In this document: piece after piece, positions 56,158 through 64,000 of the stretch | Position numbering within the stretch: the first letter of the stretch is position 1 | Layout of the letters: every line of letters begins with the position of its first letter | From: Pseudoalteromonas rhizosphaerae | GTDB taxonomy: Bacteria > Pseudomonadota > Gammaproteobacteria > Enterobacterales > Alteromonadaceae | Length of the DNA stretch: 64,000 bases | NCBI RefSeq assembly: GCF_902498845.1 | Contig: NZ_CABVLM010000010.1 | Location: forward strand, 144,045-208,044 | Reading direction: 5' to 3' | Notes under the pieces: model-generated | Told to the model about the DNA's origin: nothing | Databases searched by the model: none | What the model saw: only the letters and a program-made list of their open reading frames with translations | Program-made: the position numbers and the translations under genes

Positions 56158-57096
56158 TTACCAAGCATACGCTATTTTACCAATGATATTGCTCTCAGGC
56201 ACAAAACCCCAGTAACGACTATCTAGACTATTATCTCTATTGTCACCTAATACGAAATAGTGCTTGTCTGGCACTAACCATTCATCTGTTTGAGTGCCAA
56301 CTTGATAAAAGTAACGTTCGAATAAGTCTTTCTGATTACTTTTCAACTTAATATCGTATGAATCATTATCTAACGACTCTTTGTAATACTCATGATCTGA
56401 ACCACCTTCCGAGTCAGTGAATTTGTATTCTTTCGCGACCTCAGTAAAACCAGGGCAGATTGGTGACTCATCCATGCAAGAAGGTTTAATAAAGATACTT
56501 TTGTTACGGTATATAACAGTATCCCCAGGTAGCCCTATAACTCTTTTGACAAAATCAATTTGAGGATTTTGTGGATATTGGAACACAATCACATCACCTC
56601 TTTTTAGTGTTTTAGATGGTGCTTTTTTGACTATTTGTAACCCAAAATATCTATAGTTTCCAAATCCACTTTTACTAACTATAACCTGATCACCTGGATT
56701 TAAGGTGGGACTCATTGACTTTGCGGGGATAGAAAATAGCTCATAAATAAAAGTTCTACCTAAAGATAAGAACGTAAAAAACATGACAAAACATACCAAC
56801 GTAGCCCACCAACCAGCGTACCACTTCTTGCGCTGACCTTTATCGTCCCCCCGACAAATAAGATAAGCATGAAGAGGACAAATGATTAAAAACAACCAAG
56901 TAAAATAAATATTATGATGCCAAGACTCGACATCAGCAATTGCCTGCAACTTGGTATCAAGTAATGAAAAAAATATAATCAAAATTAAGTAAAACCAAAA
57001 CAACTTAGCTTTGTTAACATACAAAAATGTGAAAGGCTGCATTACCAAACCGTAAAAAATACTTAGCCAACCTTTAGGCTTCCATGAATTTTCCAA
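56158..57096 (-). CDS. Signal peptidase I-like S26 protease in a cassette
   Basis: A 312-residue membrane protease. Three or four N-terminal membrane helices (about 15-120) precede the S26 catalytic part: the nucleophile Ser127 in PAKSMSPTL, the base Lys184 in DFVKRVIGLPGD, and box E GDNRDNSLDSRYWG near 285-300. All catalytic residues are intact, so it should cleave signal peptides or specific exported substrates. The gene has an attC-like site right after its stop and a GTTAGGC box just before it, so it is a mobile cassette and surely not the housekeeping lepB, which would sit with lepA/rnc. It may serve dedicated substrates. Confidence 0.82.
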   Translation of the reverse strand: MENSWKPKGWLSIFYGLVMQPFTFLYVNKAKLFWFYLILIIFFSLLDTKLQAIADVESWHHNIYFTWLFLIICPLHAYLICRGDDKGQRKKWYAGWWATLVCFVMFFTFLSLGRTFIYELFSIPAKSMSPTLNPGDQVIVSKSGFGNYRYFGLQIVKKAPSKTLKRGDVIVFQYPQNPQIDFVKRVIGLPGDTVIYRNKSIFIKPSCMDESPICPGFTEVAKEYKFTDSEGGSDHEYYKESLDNDSYDIKLKSNQKDLFERYFYQVGTQTDEWLVPDKHYFVLGDNRDNSLDSRYWGFVPESNIIGKIAYAW

Positions 57097-57110
57097 TTTA
57101 TCTCCTATTC

Positions 57111-57310
57111 GCCTAACGAGCCTGTAGAATAACTCGTTTTTAATTTATTTTTATTGATGCATTAACCATAGCCGAGTTCCTATTTTGATTCAATCGGTTA
57201 CTTCGATTTTACGTAAAATATAAAAAGAGGATTTGCTGTTGCTTTAATGGGCGTTTTGGAAGGTATGACAGGTGTTTAAGTGGCTTATTTGGAGAGGTAG
57301 CAGCTTACCT
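57111..57310. repeat. Cassette-associated repeat, copy 3
   Basis: It begins with the core box GCCTAAC (57111-57117) and GAGCCTGTAGAATAACTC, then the conserved core at 57168-57196 and the block shared with copy 2 (GTGGCTTATTTGGAGAGGT near 57283). On the minus strand it lies directly upstream of the signal-peptidase gene. Confidence 0.75.
57168..57196 (-). promoter_or_regulatory. Promoter-like core of the repeat, upstream of signal peptidase gene
   Basis: Minus-strand TTGAAT and TATGGT boxes are exactly 17 bp apart. This 29-bp core is the best conserved part of all four repeat copies. Confidence 0.5.
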
Positions 57311-57770
57311 TTATTAATACGTCCTGTTTTGCAGCTTTTCTAGATTATGAACAAGGCAATACAGTTATCGCAGTATGAAGTGAAAGCATTCACTTTCGTT
57401 TGTCCGCGCAAGCTCAACTGCTCATGCTTTTACCAATAATGAAACCAGCCGCCTTGAATATTGCCATGATGAGGTTAACCGATGAATGTCTCGGCTCTGG
57501 CATCCTGCTTCGCTCTACCTTCTAAATCCATTTAGTAGTAGTGCCCCAGCTACCCCAAAAGGATATGGGAAAAACCTGGCTGCGATGAGATCGCAATAAT
57601 CTATTACTGCGTAACGCGCCTATATGTGTTTGCCGTAAGCTACTTGCTTAACAGCCACATCGACAGACGAAGTAAACGAATTTGTTTATTGATTTAGAAT
57701 TGACCGTCACTATATAAAAACGGTCAAATAAAATACTAGTGCCTATTGACAGAGTTAAGGCTCATATGTG
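57311..57770. other. Gene-free stretch between repeat copy 3 and the GNAT gene
   Basis: I see no complete gene. On the minus strand, GTTATGT's complement ACATAAC (57770-57776) overlaps the GNAT stop codon and could be an attC core box paired with GTTAGGC at 57111. If so the attC is about 660 bp and contains an unidentified insertion. Confidence 0.4.
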
Positions 57771-58196
57771 TTATGTGCCCAAACGCATTGTGTACTCTGG
57801 GTGTCCCGTATGCTCATCCAATTGTTCACTGACAATTCTAAAACCTTGAGACAAATAGAACTGATAACTAGCCTGATTTTCTTTGTATACGGAAAGACTC
57901 AATATTGCCCTTTGCGCTTTAGCGTGGCTTAACAATTGCTTACCGATACCTTTACCCTGAAATGCAGGAAGCACGAATATAGCGGCCAGGTTATTTTCAT
58001 ACAGCGCATAAAAACCAACTATTTTCGACTCGATTTCGTAAACGAAAACTTCTGAAGCAGGAATATAAATATTACGCATGCTCTCAACTTGAGATTCCCA
58101 GAAGTCAGCCGAGACGAAATTATGAGCTTTAACAGAAGCTTCAAGCCAGATTTCAATAACCAAATCTAAGTCATTTGAATTGTACTTTCTTATCAT
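57771..58196 (-). CDS. GNAT-family acetyltransferase
   Basis: A 141-residue N-acetyltransferase. The acetyl-CoA loop reads VLPAFQGKGIGKQLLSHA (Q/R-x-x-G-x-G/A), and the N-terminal strand-helix pair MIRKYNSNDLDLVIEIWLEASVKAH is typical of the YjaB/PhnO-like subgroup. The substrate is unknown. Its TAA stop falls in a possible attC core box, and the interrupted attC lies directly upstream, so it is a cassette gene. Confidence 0.85.
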   Translation of the reverse strand: MIRKYNSNDLDLVIEIWLEASVKAHNFVSADFWESQVESMRNIYIPASEVFVYEIESKIVGFYALYENNLAAIFVLPAFQGKGIGKQLLSHAKAQRAILSLSVYKENQASYQFYLSQGFRIVSEQLDEHTGHPEYTMRLGT

Positions 58197-58230
58197 TTTC
58201 TAACTCTAGATTGTCAAACTTATCGGGACA

Positions 58231-58338
58231 ACATAACGCCGCTATAACCTGCCCAAATTATGGAGCAATTTGTGCGACAATGAGCGCAGCGAATTGCACA
58301 AAATCGCGTAGTAATTTGGGTCAGGTTGATAGCTTTGT
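58231..58338 (-). other. attC-like site interrupted by a group II intron
   Basis: GCTATAACCTGCCCAAATTA (58241-58260) pairs with the segment ending GATAGC at 58333 with two extrahelical bases, as attC stems do. The outer core box on the left is ACATAAC (58231-58237). Joining the intron flanks TTGT and TAAGT makes GTTAAGT, a perfect GTTRRRY box. The site lies after the stop of the minus-strand gene 60358. Confidence 0.75.
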
Positions 58339-60344
58339 GTACGCCCGACATGGACATTGACTTATGAGGTGAAAGTCCTCTGTAGGAAGATCACCGTTTA
58401 AATAACATACTGTTATTAAACGATAGACACTCGCGAATGGCAAGGGCTAAATCGCGAGAGATAGTCTGGAGGAAGCCGCTAGCAAATCTGCGAGCTGATG
58501 AACAAAAACATCATATGAGGCGTAGGCTGAAGACGAGCTAGCACAAGATAGCGAAGTCATGTGATCTAACGGCCACCGTAAATGATGCAGTTGTGCAGAG
58601 AAAGTCGATGCACCTTATTCGGGGAGATCTGATAAACACGCATCCGCGCTAACGCTTGGAGATTACCAGTTAGGGACTGGTTGATCAACCCTTGGCGCTT
58701 TGGTTGCTGCGACCTACAGCGAGCGAAATAGCAGTAAACAAGCGTTAGTTTAGACGCGCTTTATCGAGTAATCGCTAGAGTGATTTATCAGAAGTCAGCA
58801 GACGGCATAGTAGCCAAACGCCCATCGTAATGGAGGGGACACGGTGAAGGCCTGAACATCTTAACCAGAGGAGATACTACAAATGAACTTGAATTCACAT
58901 AGATCACCGTGTTGCGATAGTGATGAACAGCGTTCTACTGTGAATAATACCTCGAATGAATATAGCCAAACAGATCATGACCTGATGGCAAGGGTACTAA
59001 GCAACCACAATATTGGTGCAGCATGGCAACATGTTAAGCGCAATAAAGGGGCTGCGGGTATTGATAATATGAGTATTGAAGAGTTTAATCACTTCGCTAA
59101 GTTACATTGGCTGGGTATTAAACACCAATTACTTAACGGCACTTATCAACCCTTGCCAGTCAAACGCGTGATGATACCCAAACCCGATGGCGGTGAGCGA
59201 ATGCTTGGGATCCCTTCTGTTATCGACAGAGTGATCCAACAAGCCATTGCTCAAGTGATCAGCCCTTACTTTGAGACTCAATTTTCACCACATAGTTATG
59301 GTTATCGTCCTCATAAAAGAGCCAGTCAAGCAGTGAACCATGTTCAATTTTGTGTTAAACAAGGTTATAAAACAGCGGTTGATATCGACTTGTCTAAGTT
59401 CTTTGATGAAGTAAACCATGACATGCTAATGAATCGTGTTGGTCGTAAAATCAAAGACAAAGCACTCATGCGCCTACTCGGTAAATACCTACGAGCGGGA
59501 GTAGCAGAGTGCGAAACAGGTCTGTGGTTTGAGTCAACCAAAGGAGTCCCTCAAGGTGGGCCATTATCCCCTTTACTTTCCAATATTTTACTCGATGAAT
59601 TAGATAAGAAGCTAGCCTACAAACACCTTAAGTTTGCCCGTTACGCTGATGACATAATCATTTTAGTAAAAACGAAAAGCGAAGGACTAATAATCCAACG
59701 GGAAATTACTGCGTTCATCACTAAGCGATTAAAACTCAAAGTGAATGAATCGAAAAGTCGGGTCGGTCCAGTATCAGGCTCGAAATTTCTCGGGTTTACC
59801 TTCCGCTACGGTCAAGTGCAGATCCACGAACAGGCGCTAAAGAAATTTAAAGCAAATGTCAGGGAGCTCACTAACCGCAACTGGGGGATCTCAATGACCC
59901 TACAAATTCATAAACTCACACAGTATTTGCGCGGCTGGGGACACTACTACCTAATAGCCAACGCTTATCAGCTAACGGTGGATTTAGATCACTGGATCCG
60001 CCGTAGGATAAGAATGTGCTACTGGCGGCAATGGCGTAAACCTCGCACCAAAGTACGCAGTTTAATGAAATTGGGTGTTAGCGAACGACTCGCCATTGCA
60101 TGTGGTATCACCAGTACCAAAAGTAGGCGCTTGGAAACGAAGGTCCTTGTAGAAGCTCAAAAACAAAAGGAATTAACATTGCGATAGGCAATGACTATCT
60201 AGCGTCACAAGGTTTAGCGTCATTAAGAGATATTTGGATCAATATTCACTACGGGAGATGAACCGCCCATTGCACTTCCTGCTAATAGAAAGCGCATGAT
60301 GGGTGGTGTGGGGGCTGGAGGTTAGAGACCTCCGGCTACCCGAT
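58339..60344 (+). mobile_element. Group IIC (attC-type) intron, complete
   Basis: The ribozyme starts GTACGCCCGACATGG after the 5' exon TTGT. It contains the intron-encoded reverse transcriptase and ends about 160 nt downstream, after a domain V-like hairpin (GGAGGTTAGAGACCTCC) and CTACCCGAT. The 3' exon begins TAAGT. The 5' end was fixed by comparing with the second copy at 63178; the exons differ, the intron does not. It is oriented against the cassette genes, as known for the class. Length is about 2006 bp. Confidence 0.82.
58883..60187 (+). CDS. ltrA: Group II intron reverse transcriptase/maturase (class C)
   Basis: This 434-residue protein has RT domains 0-7: the start VSNHNIGAAWQHVKRNKGAAGID-like N terminus, IPSVIDRVIQQAIAQV, SYGYRPHKRASQA, the VDIDLSKFFD aspartate, GVPQGGPLSPLLSNILL, and the catalytic FARYADDIII near 250. 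A maturase X domain follows, with LRGWGHYY. No C-terminal endonuclease domain is present, as usual in class C. It should help splice the intron and prime its reverse transcription at single-stranded attC DNA. Confidence 0.93.
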   Translation: MNLNSHRSPCCDSDEQRSTVNNTSNEYSQTDHDLMARVLSNHNIGAAWQHVKRNKGAAGIDNMSIEEFNHFAKLHWLGIKHQLLNGTYQPLPVKRVMIPKPDGGERMLGIPSVIDRVIQQAIAQVISPYFETQFSPHSYGYRPHKRASQAVNHVQFCVKQGYKTAVDIDLSKFFDEVNHDMLMNRVGRKIKDKALMRLLGKYLRAGVAECETGLWFESTKGVPQGGPLSPLLSNILLDELDKKLAYKHLKFARYADDIIILVKTKSEGLIIQREITAFITKRLKLKVNESKSRVGPVSGSKFLGFTFRYGQVQIHEQALKKFKANVRELTNRNWGISMTLQIHKLTQYLRGWGHYYLIANAYQLTVDLDHWIRRRIRMCYWRQWRKPRTKVRSLMKLGVSERLAIACGITSTKSRRLETKVLVEAQKQKELTLR

Positions 60345-60357
60345 TAAGTTTTTTACA

Positions 60358-61017
60358 TTATTCATTGAGCATTTTTTCTTTTGAACTATCTAGATTAGCA
60401 AGCAAATCGAAGTACTTAACATTTACTTTATTTACCTCGACCAAATACAAATCTCTTGTAATATCTTTTTTATTATCAAAAAATTCAAAGCATGAATATG
60501 ATGCATCTGAAAGTCCATTGATTGATTCAGTAATTTTATTAATAGCCGATTTTTTCAAGGGATACCTTTTTAAAGGAATCAGATAAGAAGATAGAGAGAT
60601 AAGCCTGATCGTATACTTATCATGCGCCAGCAGATAATCTACGGCAGCTTCTTTTAGCTCCCTTTGTATTCGACCTAACTCATCAAACTCTATTTTTGCT
60701 AAAATACCAGGGTCATTAAATTCATCATGATTTCTTAAGTGTGCCACAGGATCATTATCCGCATCACTCATTTGTTTTAGATATTTAGATTGTAAAACGA
60801 CCAAGGATATAAAATCAGTGTGCAATTTTTTAACATCATCAAAAAGAAATGTTATAACTTGGTTTCTATCGTTATGCTTTAGTTCATTCCTCCAACTTGA
60901 TAGAGCTTTATAGGCAACAACTAAAACAACTATGTTTATTAATACACCACTAAAAGACAGTAAAACAGAAATAACATTTAACTCGTCTTTTGTGAAGTAA
61001 TTAAATACCTCATTCAC
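60358..61017 (-). CDS. Membrane-anchored protein of unknown function (cassette gene)
   Basis: A 219-residue protein with one membrane helix near the N terminus (VISVLLSFSGVLINIVVLVVAYKAL) and a long helical cytoplasmic part. It resembles uncharacterised DUF4760-like proteins but I cannot name the family. Upstream lies repeat copy 4 with a GTTAAGT box next to its start; downstream is the attC-like site that now holds the intron. Confidence 0.65.
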   Translation of the reverse strand: MNEVFNYFTKDELNVISVLLSFSGVLINIVVLVVAYKALSSWRNELKHNDRNQVITFLFDDVKKLHTDFISLVVLQSKYLKQMSDADNDPVAHLRNHDEFNDPGILAKIEFDELGRIQRELKEAAVDYLLAHDKYTIRLISLSSYLIPLKRYPLKKSAINKITESINGLSDASYSCFEFFDNKKDITRDLYLVEVNKVNVKYFDLLANLDSSKEKMLNE

Positions 61018-61044
61018 GATTCAACTCCAATATTAGATTTAAAA

Positions 61045-61170
61045 CTTAACGAGCCTGTAGATTAACTCGTTTTTAATTTATTTTTATTGATGCATTAACC
61101 ATAGCCGAGTTCCTATTTTGATTCAATCGGTTACTTCGATTTTATATAGAATATAAAAGAGAGAATAAAA
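61045..61170. repeat. Cassette-associated repeat, copy 4
   Basis: It begins with ACTTAAC (complement of GTTAAGT) and GAGCCTGTAGATTAACTC, and has the conserved core at 61101-61129. It ends where the RAYT element begins. Its opposite inverted end may be GAGTAATTCTACAGCCTC at 63070-63088. Confidence 0.75.
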
Positions 61171-61189
61171 AAGGACAGACACATATTTT

Positions 61190-61339
61190 GTGTCAGAAGA
61201 TTTAGCACCTCTTCCTTTGTGGGTAACCGTATCATTATTTTTTTGCACACTGTTAGTGTTAGTTACAGAACTTAGAATTCAGTGGCTTGGAAGGAGTTTT
61301 AGGCAAATAAAGGCAAAGCTAGGTCATCACTTTATTTAA
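61190..61339 (+). CDS. Possible small membrane ORF inside the RAYT element
   Basis: A GTG-started 49-codon frame encodes one membrane helix (LPLWVTVSLFFCTLLVLVTEL) and a basic tail. No clear ribosome site. It may be a real small protein or the remnant of a longer membrane gene. Confidence 0.3.
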   Translation: MSEDLAPLPLWVTVSLFFCTLLVLVTELRIQWLGRSFRQIKAKLGHHFI

Positions 61340-61495
61340 TATCGTGTTTTTTAAACAAACCAATCAAGATGCAACTGTTCATCCTGCGCCTTTGTACCAT
61401 TTTACATCGTTGCTGGCGGCTTGCTGCTTTAACCGTTGTTTGCTGCCTGCAAAATTTGAGTACTGCTGCCTGAAACGTTGAATTGATTCAAGCCA

Positions 61496-62383
61496 TTACG
61501 CTTCTTCTATATTCAACGTCAGGAGCACTTTTGGTATGCTTTTGTTGATATGCCCTTTTTTCTTTGGATCTATCTGGCGGCCACTCCAGTCGACTAATTC
61601 AATGTAATCCAGTAAGGCAAAGGGGATCGTGCCTTTAATATGATTACCACCAAATTGCTTTAGCTGTGCTGGTTGACTTTCATGTTGAACAGTATCTTTT
61701 TGTTTGAGGGGCTTATTTGCTTTGACCGTGTCTGTGGTAAAGGCTTTGAAATGCGCTATACGCTCTTGAATTGAGGTAAAATCACTGTCTTCAAGCGTAT
61801 CGGCTATGTTTGCTCTGATAGGATTCAAATCAACGTAGGCCATGCAACTGAGTACTGCGGTTTGATCTAATAATGCCTGTGACTTATAGCGCCCTTCCCA
61901 GTACTTGCCCGTGCAGTTATCTTCCTTATTGGCCTCGCGGGCAATGTACTCATTAAGGTTTTTCATATACCAGCTGATGTCATAAAGCCTTGCGCGCCAT
62001 TTAGCGATGATCTCATCAAAAAAGAGCACACTCGCCTTATCTAGCTGCTCACCATTTAAGTAACGATCAACTAAAACATGGCCGTTATAAAGTTGATACC
62101 AGCGTTCAATTACTTCATCATCAGACCAATCAAGTGCTTGACGTCTATTGACGTTCACAACAAGGTGGTAGTGATTGCTCATTATCGCGTAGGCAGCTAT
62201 CTCTATAGCGAAAACGCTACTTAGTAACTTAATTCGCTCTACTAACCACACTCTACGGTGATCAAAGTTTTTACCTGTGTATTTATCATCACCACACAAG
62301 AATGCACGTCTCACGCATCGTGAGATTAAGTGATAATAAGATGTGGACGCTAAATCAATAAGCTTTTTTCTTGCCCGGGTCAT
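61496..62383 (-). CDS. Y1 (IS200-like) REP-associated tyrosine transposase
   Basis: A 295-residue protein from the ATG at 62381-62383. It has the HUH motif HYH (in MSNHYHLVVN) and a helix with the candidate nucleophile Tyr (SWYMKNLNEYIAREANK), then the CTGKYWEGRYKSQALL and YVDLNPIRA runs that are typical of RAYT proteins of Gammaproteobacteria. RAYTs bind and cleave REP hairpins as single strands. An AGGAG ribosome site lies 12-13 nt upstream. Confidence 0.9.
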   Translation of the reverse strand: MTRARKKLIDLASTSYYHLISRCVRRAFLCGDDKYTGKNFDHRRVWLVERIKLLSSVFAIEIAAYAIMSNHYHLVVNVNRRQALDWSDDEVIERWYQLYNGHVLVDRYLNGEQLDKASVLFFDEIIAKWRARLYDISWYMKNLNEYIAREANKEDNCTGKYWEGRYKSQALLDQTAVLSCMAYVDLNPIRANIADTLEDSDFTSIQERIAHFKAFTTDTVKANKPLKQKDTVQHESQPAQLKQFGGNHIKGTIPFALLDYIELVDWSGRQIDPKKKGHINKSIPKVLLTLNIEEA

Positions 62384-62478
62384 ACATAGCAACTCCTGTT
62401 AAACTGTATATAAAAACAGTAGTTGATACTATGGATTTTGCAAAAAATTTGCAAAAAAATGCGCCTGTCCTATTTTTT

Positions 62479-62967
62479 TCACCCTAGCTCATCGAATGTG
62501 CCGCTCCATTCTTTACTCGCATTCGATTTCAATTTGCATCCATCAATGGCAAACATGTTACGACCTATCAAGCCTTCTTCGTCGCATATCATCAGTACTT
62601 GCGTAAACAGCGGTTCAATCTGTTCGTGCATTTTGGCCACGAAACCCGCGATTGATGTGTAATGCGGCTGGATGTCCCCCGACACACTCATAAACAAAAT
62701 ATTCGTCTCACACGCCTTCGCAATACGGCGGCTGCTGATCAAACCATGTGCATAGCCGAGCAAAATAATCTTTAACATCACTGACGGCGGATACGCCGCC
62801 GCGCCTGTTTTGTCGTTGTTATACCACGCGTCAAAGCCCGACAAATCGAGTTTATTTTCGACAATATAACAAAGCGCATACTCAAATGTACCTGGCAATA
62901 TTTGCTCAGCAAAATTTATTGGAATGAATTTATTTTGGCAGGATAAGTCTGGCTTGTAGTTGGCCAT
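62479..62967 (-). pseudogene. IS1182-like transposase, N-terminal fragment
   Basis: The 162-residue frame reads FIPINFAEQILPGTFEYAL, GAAAYPPSVMLKIILLGYAHGLISSRRIAKAC and FAIDGCKLKSNASKEWSGT, which is the DUF772 domain and first DDE aspartate of IS1182/IS5-group transposases. It ends after FDE as it reaches the RAYT element; the remaining 250-300 codons are absent. Confidence 0.82.
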
Positions 62968-63084
62968 AACAATTTACCGTGGGTGAATAATATCTATTAG
63001 ATCACAGCGGACAGGTAGATTCAAGGTTAGAAAACAATCAAGCCGAATATGTAAAATCAGTTCCTAGAAAGAGTAATTCTACAG
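62968..63084. other. Flank between the IS fragment and the second intron site
   Basis: No ORF. It ends in GAGTAATTCTACAGCCTC, which is inverted relative to the start of repeat copy 4. Confidence 0.45.
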
Positions 63085-63177
63085 CCTCAACGCCCTAATA
63101 ATGGGCAAAAAATTGTTGGCTAAAATGTTGAGGAACGAAAACAGCCAACTGTTTTTTGTCCTTATTTATTAGCTTGT
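63085..63177 (-). other. Second attC-like site carrying a group II intron
   Basis: Arms GGGCAAAAAATTGTTGGCT (63103-63121) and AGCCAACTGTTTTTTGTCC (63143-63161) pair with few mismatches, and CTAATAAT against TTATTTATTAG extends the stem. The left core box is CCTCAAC (GTTGAGG on the minus strand, the same as in the site at 38469). The intron follows TTGT, as at the first site. Confidence 0.65.
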
Positions 63178-64000
63178 GTACGCCCGACATGGGCATTGAC
63201 TTATGAGGTGAAAGTCCTCTGTAGGAAGATCACCGTTTAAATAACATACTGTTATTAAACGATAACTACTAGCGAATGGCAAGGGCTAAATCGCGAGAGA
63301 TAGTCTGAAGGAAGCCGCTAGCAAATCTGTGAGCTGATGAACAAAAACATCATATGAGGCGTAGGCTGGAGACGAGCTAGCACAAGATAGCGAAGTCATG
63401 TGATCTAACGGCCACCGTAAATGATGAAGTTGTGCAGAGAAAGTCGATGCACCTTATTCGGGGAGATCTGATAAACACGCATCCGCGCTAACGCTTGGAG
63501 ATTACCAGTTAGGGACTGGTTGTTCAACCCTTGGCGCTTTGGTTGCTGCGACCTACAGCGAGCGAAATAGCAGTAAACAAGCGTTAGTTTTAGACGCGCT
63601 TTATCGAGTAATCGCTAGAGTGATTTATCAGAAGTCAGCAGACGGCATAGTAGCCAAACGCCCATCGTAATGGAGGGGACACGGTGAAGGCCTGAACATC
63701 TTAACCAGAGGAGACACTACAAATGAACTTGAATTCACATAGATCACCGTGTTGTGATAGTGATGAACAGCGTTCGACTGTGAATAATACCTCGAATGAA
63801 TATAACCAAATAGATCATGACCTTATGGCAAAGGTACTAAGCAACCACAATATTAGCGCAGCATGGCAACATGTTAAGCGCAATAAAGGGGCTGCGGGTA
63901 TTGATAATATGAGTATTGAGGAATTTAATGACTTCGCTAAGTTACATTGGCTGGGTATTAAACAACAATTACTTAACGGCACTTATCAACCCTTGCCAGT
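63178..64000 (+). mobile_element. Group IIC intron, second copy (cut by window end)
   Basis: Nearly identical to 58339-59160, with only scattered substitutions and one extra T near 63589. It begins at the same base after TTGT in a different attC-like context, so it is an independent insertion or a duplicated block. The right end is outside the window. Confidence 0.9.
63723..64000 (+). CDS. ltrA: Group II intron reverse transcriptase, second copy (partial)
   Basis: The first 92 codons are present. They match the first copy apart from a few substitutions, such as Asn-Gln-Ile for Ser-Gln-Thr after NEY and Lys for Arg in LMAKVLSN. No stop or frameshift is seen, so the gene is probably intact beyond the edge. 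Confidence 0.9.
   Translation, partial: MNLNSHRSPCCDSDEQRSTVNNTSNEYNQIDHDLMAKVLSNHNISAAWQHVKRNKGAAGIDNMSIEEFNDFAKLHWLGIKQQLLNGTYQPLP

Larger units (their letters stand above)
61173..62470. mobile_element. RAYT (REP-associated tyrosine transposase) element
   Basis: The element is bounded by GGACAGACACA (61173-61183) and its inverted match TGCGCCTGTCC (62460-62470). A 6-bp hairpin (GACACA/TGTGTC, 61178-61194) lies at the left end. It contains the Y1 transposase. On the left it interrupts repeat copy 4, and on the right it abuts an IS1182-like fragment. Confidence 0.7.

Noticed and set aside
58883..60187. Diversity-generating retroelement or defence reverse transcriptase
   Set aside because: The RT has a maturase domain, and the surrounding RNA and exon junction match a group IIC intron. 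No variable repeat is seen.
34995..61170. CRISPR array from the repeated 29-bp cores
   Set aside because: The four copies are kilobases apart with no regular spacers and no cas genes.
1..64000. tRNA or rRNA genes
   Set aside because: I looked for CCA-ended cloverleafs, especially near the island edge and ttcA, and recognised none.

Overview
The window looks like chromosomal DNA of a marine gammaproteobacterium, most likely Pseudoalteromonas or a close relative. The evidence is the moderately AT-rich composition, the Entner-Doudoroff operon with LacI-type operators, a secDF pair behind a VemP-like leader gene, a YeeN-type YebC protein, an M13 peptidase and many secreted hydrolases. This is inferred from gene content; no 16S gene is present.

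Region 1 (1-9547) is an inserted defence island. It holds a 1514-residue Avs-like protein (PD-(D/E)XK nuclease plus STAND NTPase), an intact ttcA on the minus strand, and a Septu-like ATPase/HNH pair preceded by a 48-codon ORF. Its right edge cuts a second ttcA exactly at the codons of the SGGKDS PP-loop. The chromosomal ttcA is therefore decapitated, and the island carries a complete diverged copy that could replace it.

Region 2 (9548-34330) is ordinary chromosome: the ttcA remnant; a secD-secF operon led by a 165-codon secreted peptide that resembles the Vibrio force-sensing arrest peptide VemP; a zinc alcohol dehydrogenase; an Atm1-type ABC exporter; a PepO-like peptidase; a YeeN/YebC protein; an LRR-kinase; a lipoprotein; a sterol-desaturase-family enzyme; the edd-eda-gap operon; glk-lacI; a divergent second lacI; a TRIC-family channel; and a CPBP protease. 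Three identical 14-bp palindromes tie edd-eda-gap and glk to one LacI-type regulator.

Region 3 (about 34.4-64 kb) is accessory. Two blocks (34.6-40.3 kb and 56.1-64 kb) contain small minus-strand genes separated by attC-like sites, as in a sedentary chromosomal integron read from the right; no integrase gene is in the window. Two nearly identical group IIC introns sit in attC-like sites, one complete and one cut by the window end. A four-copy repeat with a promoter-like core lies upstream of several cassette genes. Between the blocks lie an IS3 relic, IS4 relics, an RHS fragment, an M1 peptidase gene with an in-frame stop, an arrestin-like protein, a carbohydrate-binding protein, a glycosyltransferase, an M4 peptidase and an FGE/CBM6 protein. 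A RAYT element and an IS1182-like fragment are nested in the right block.
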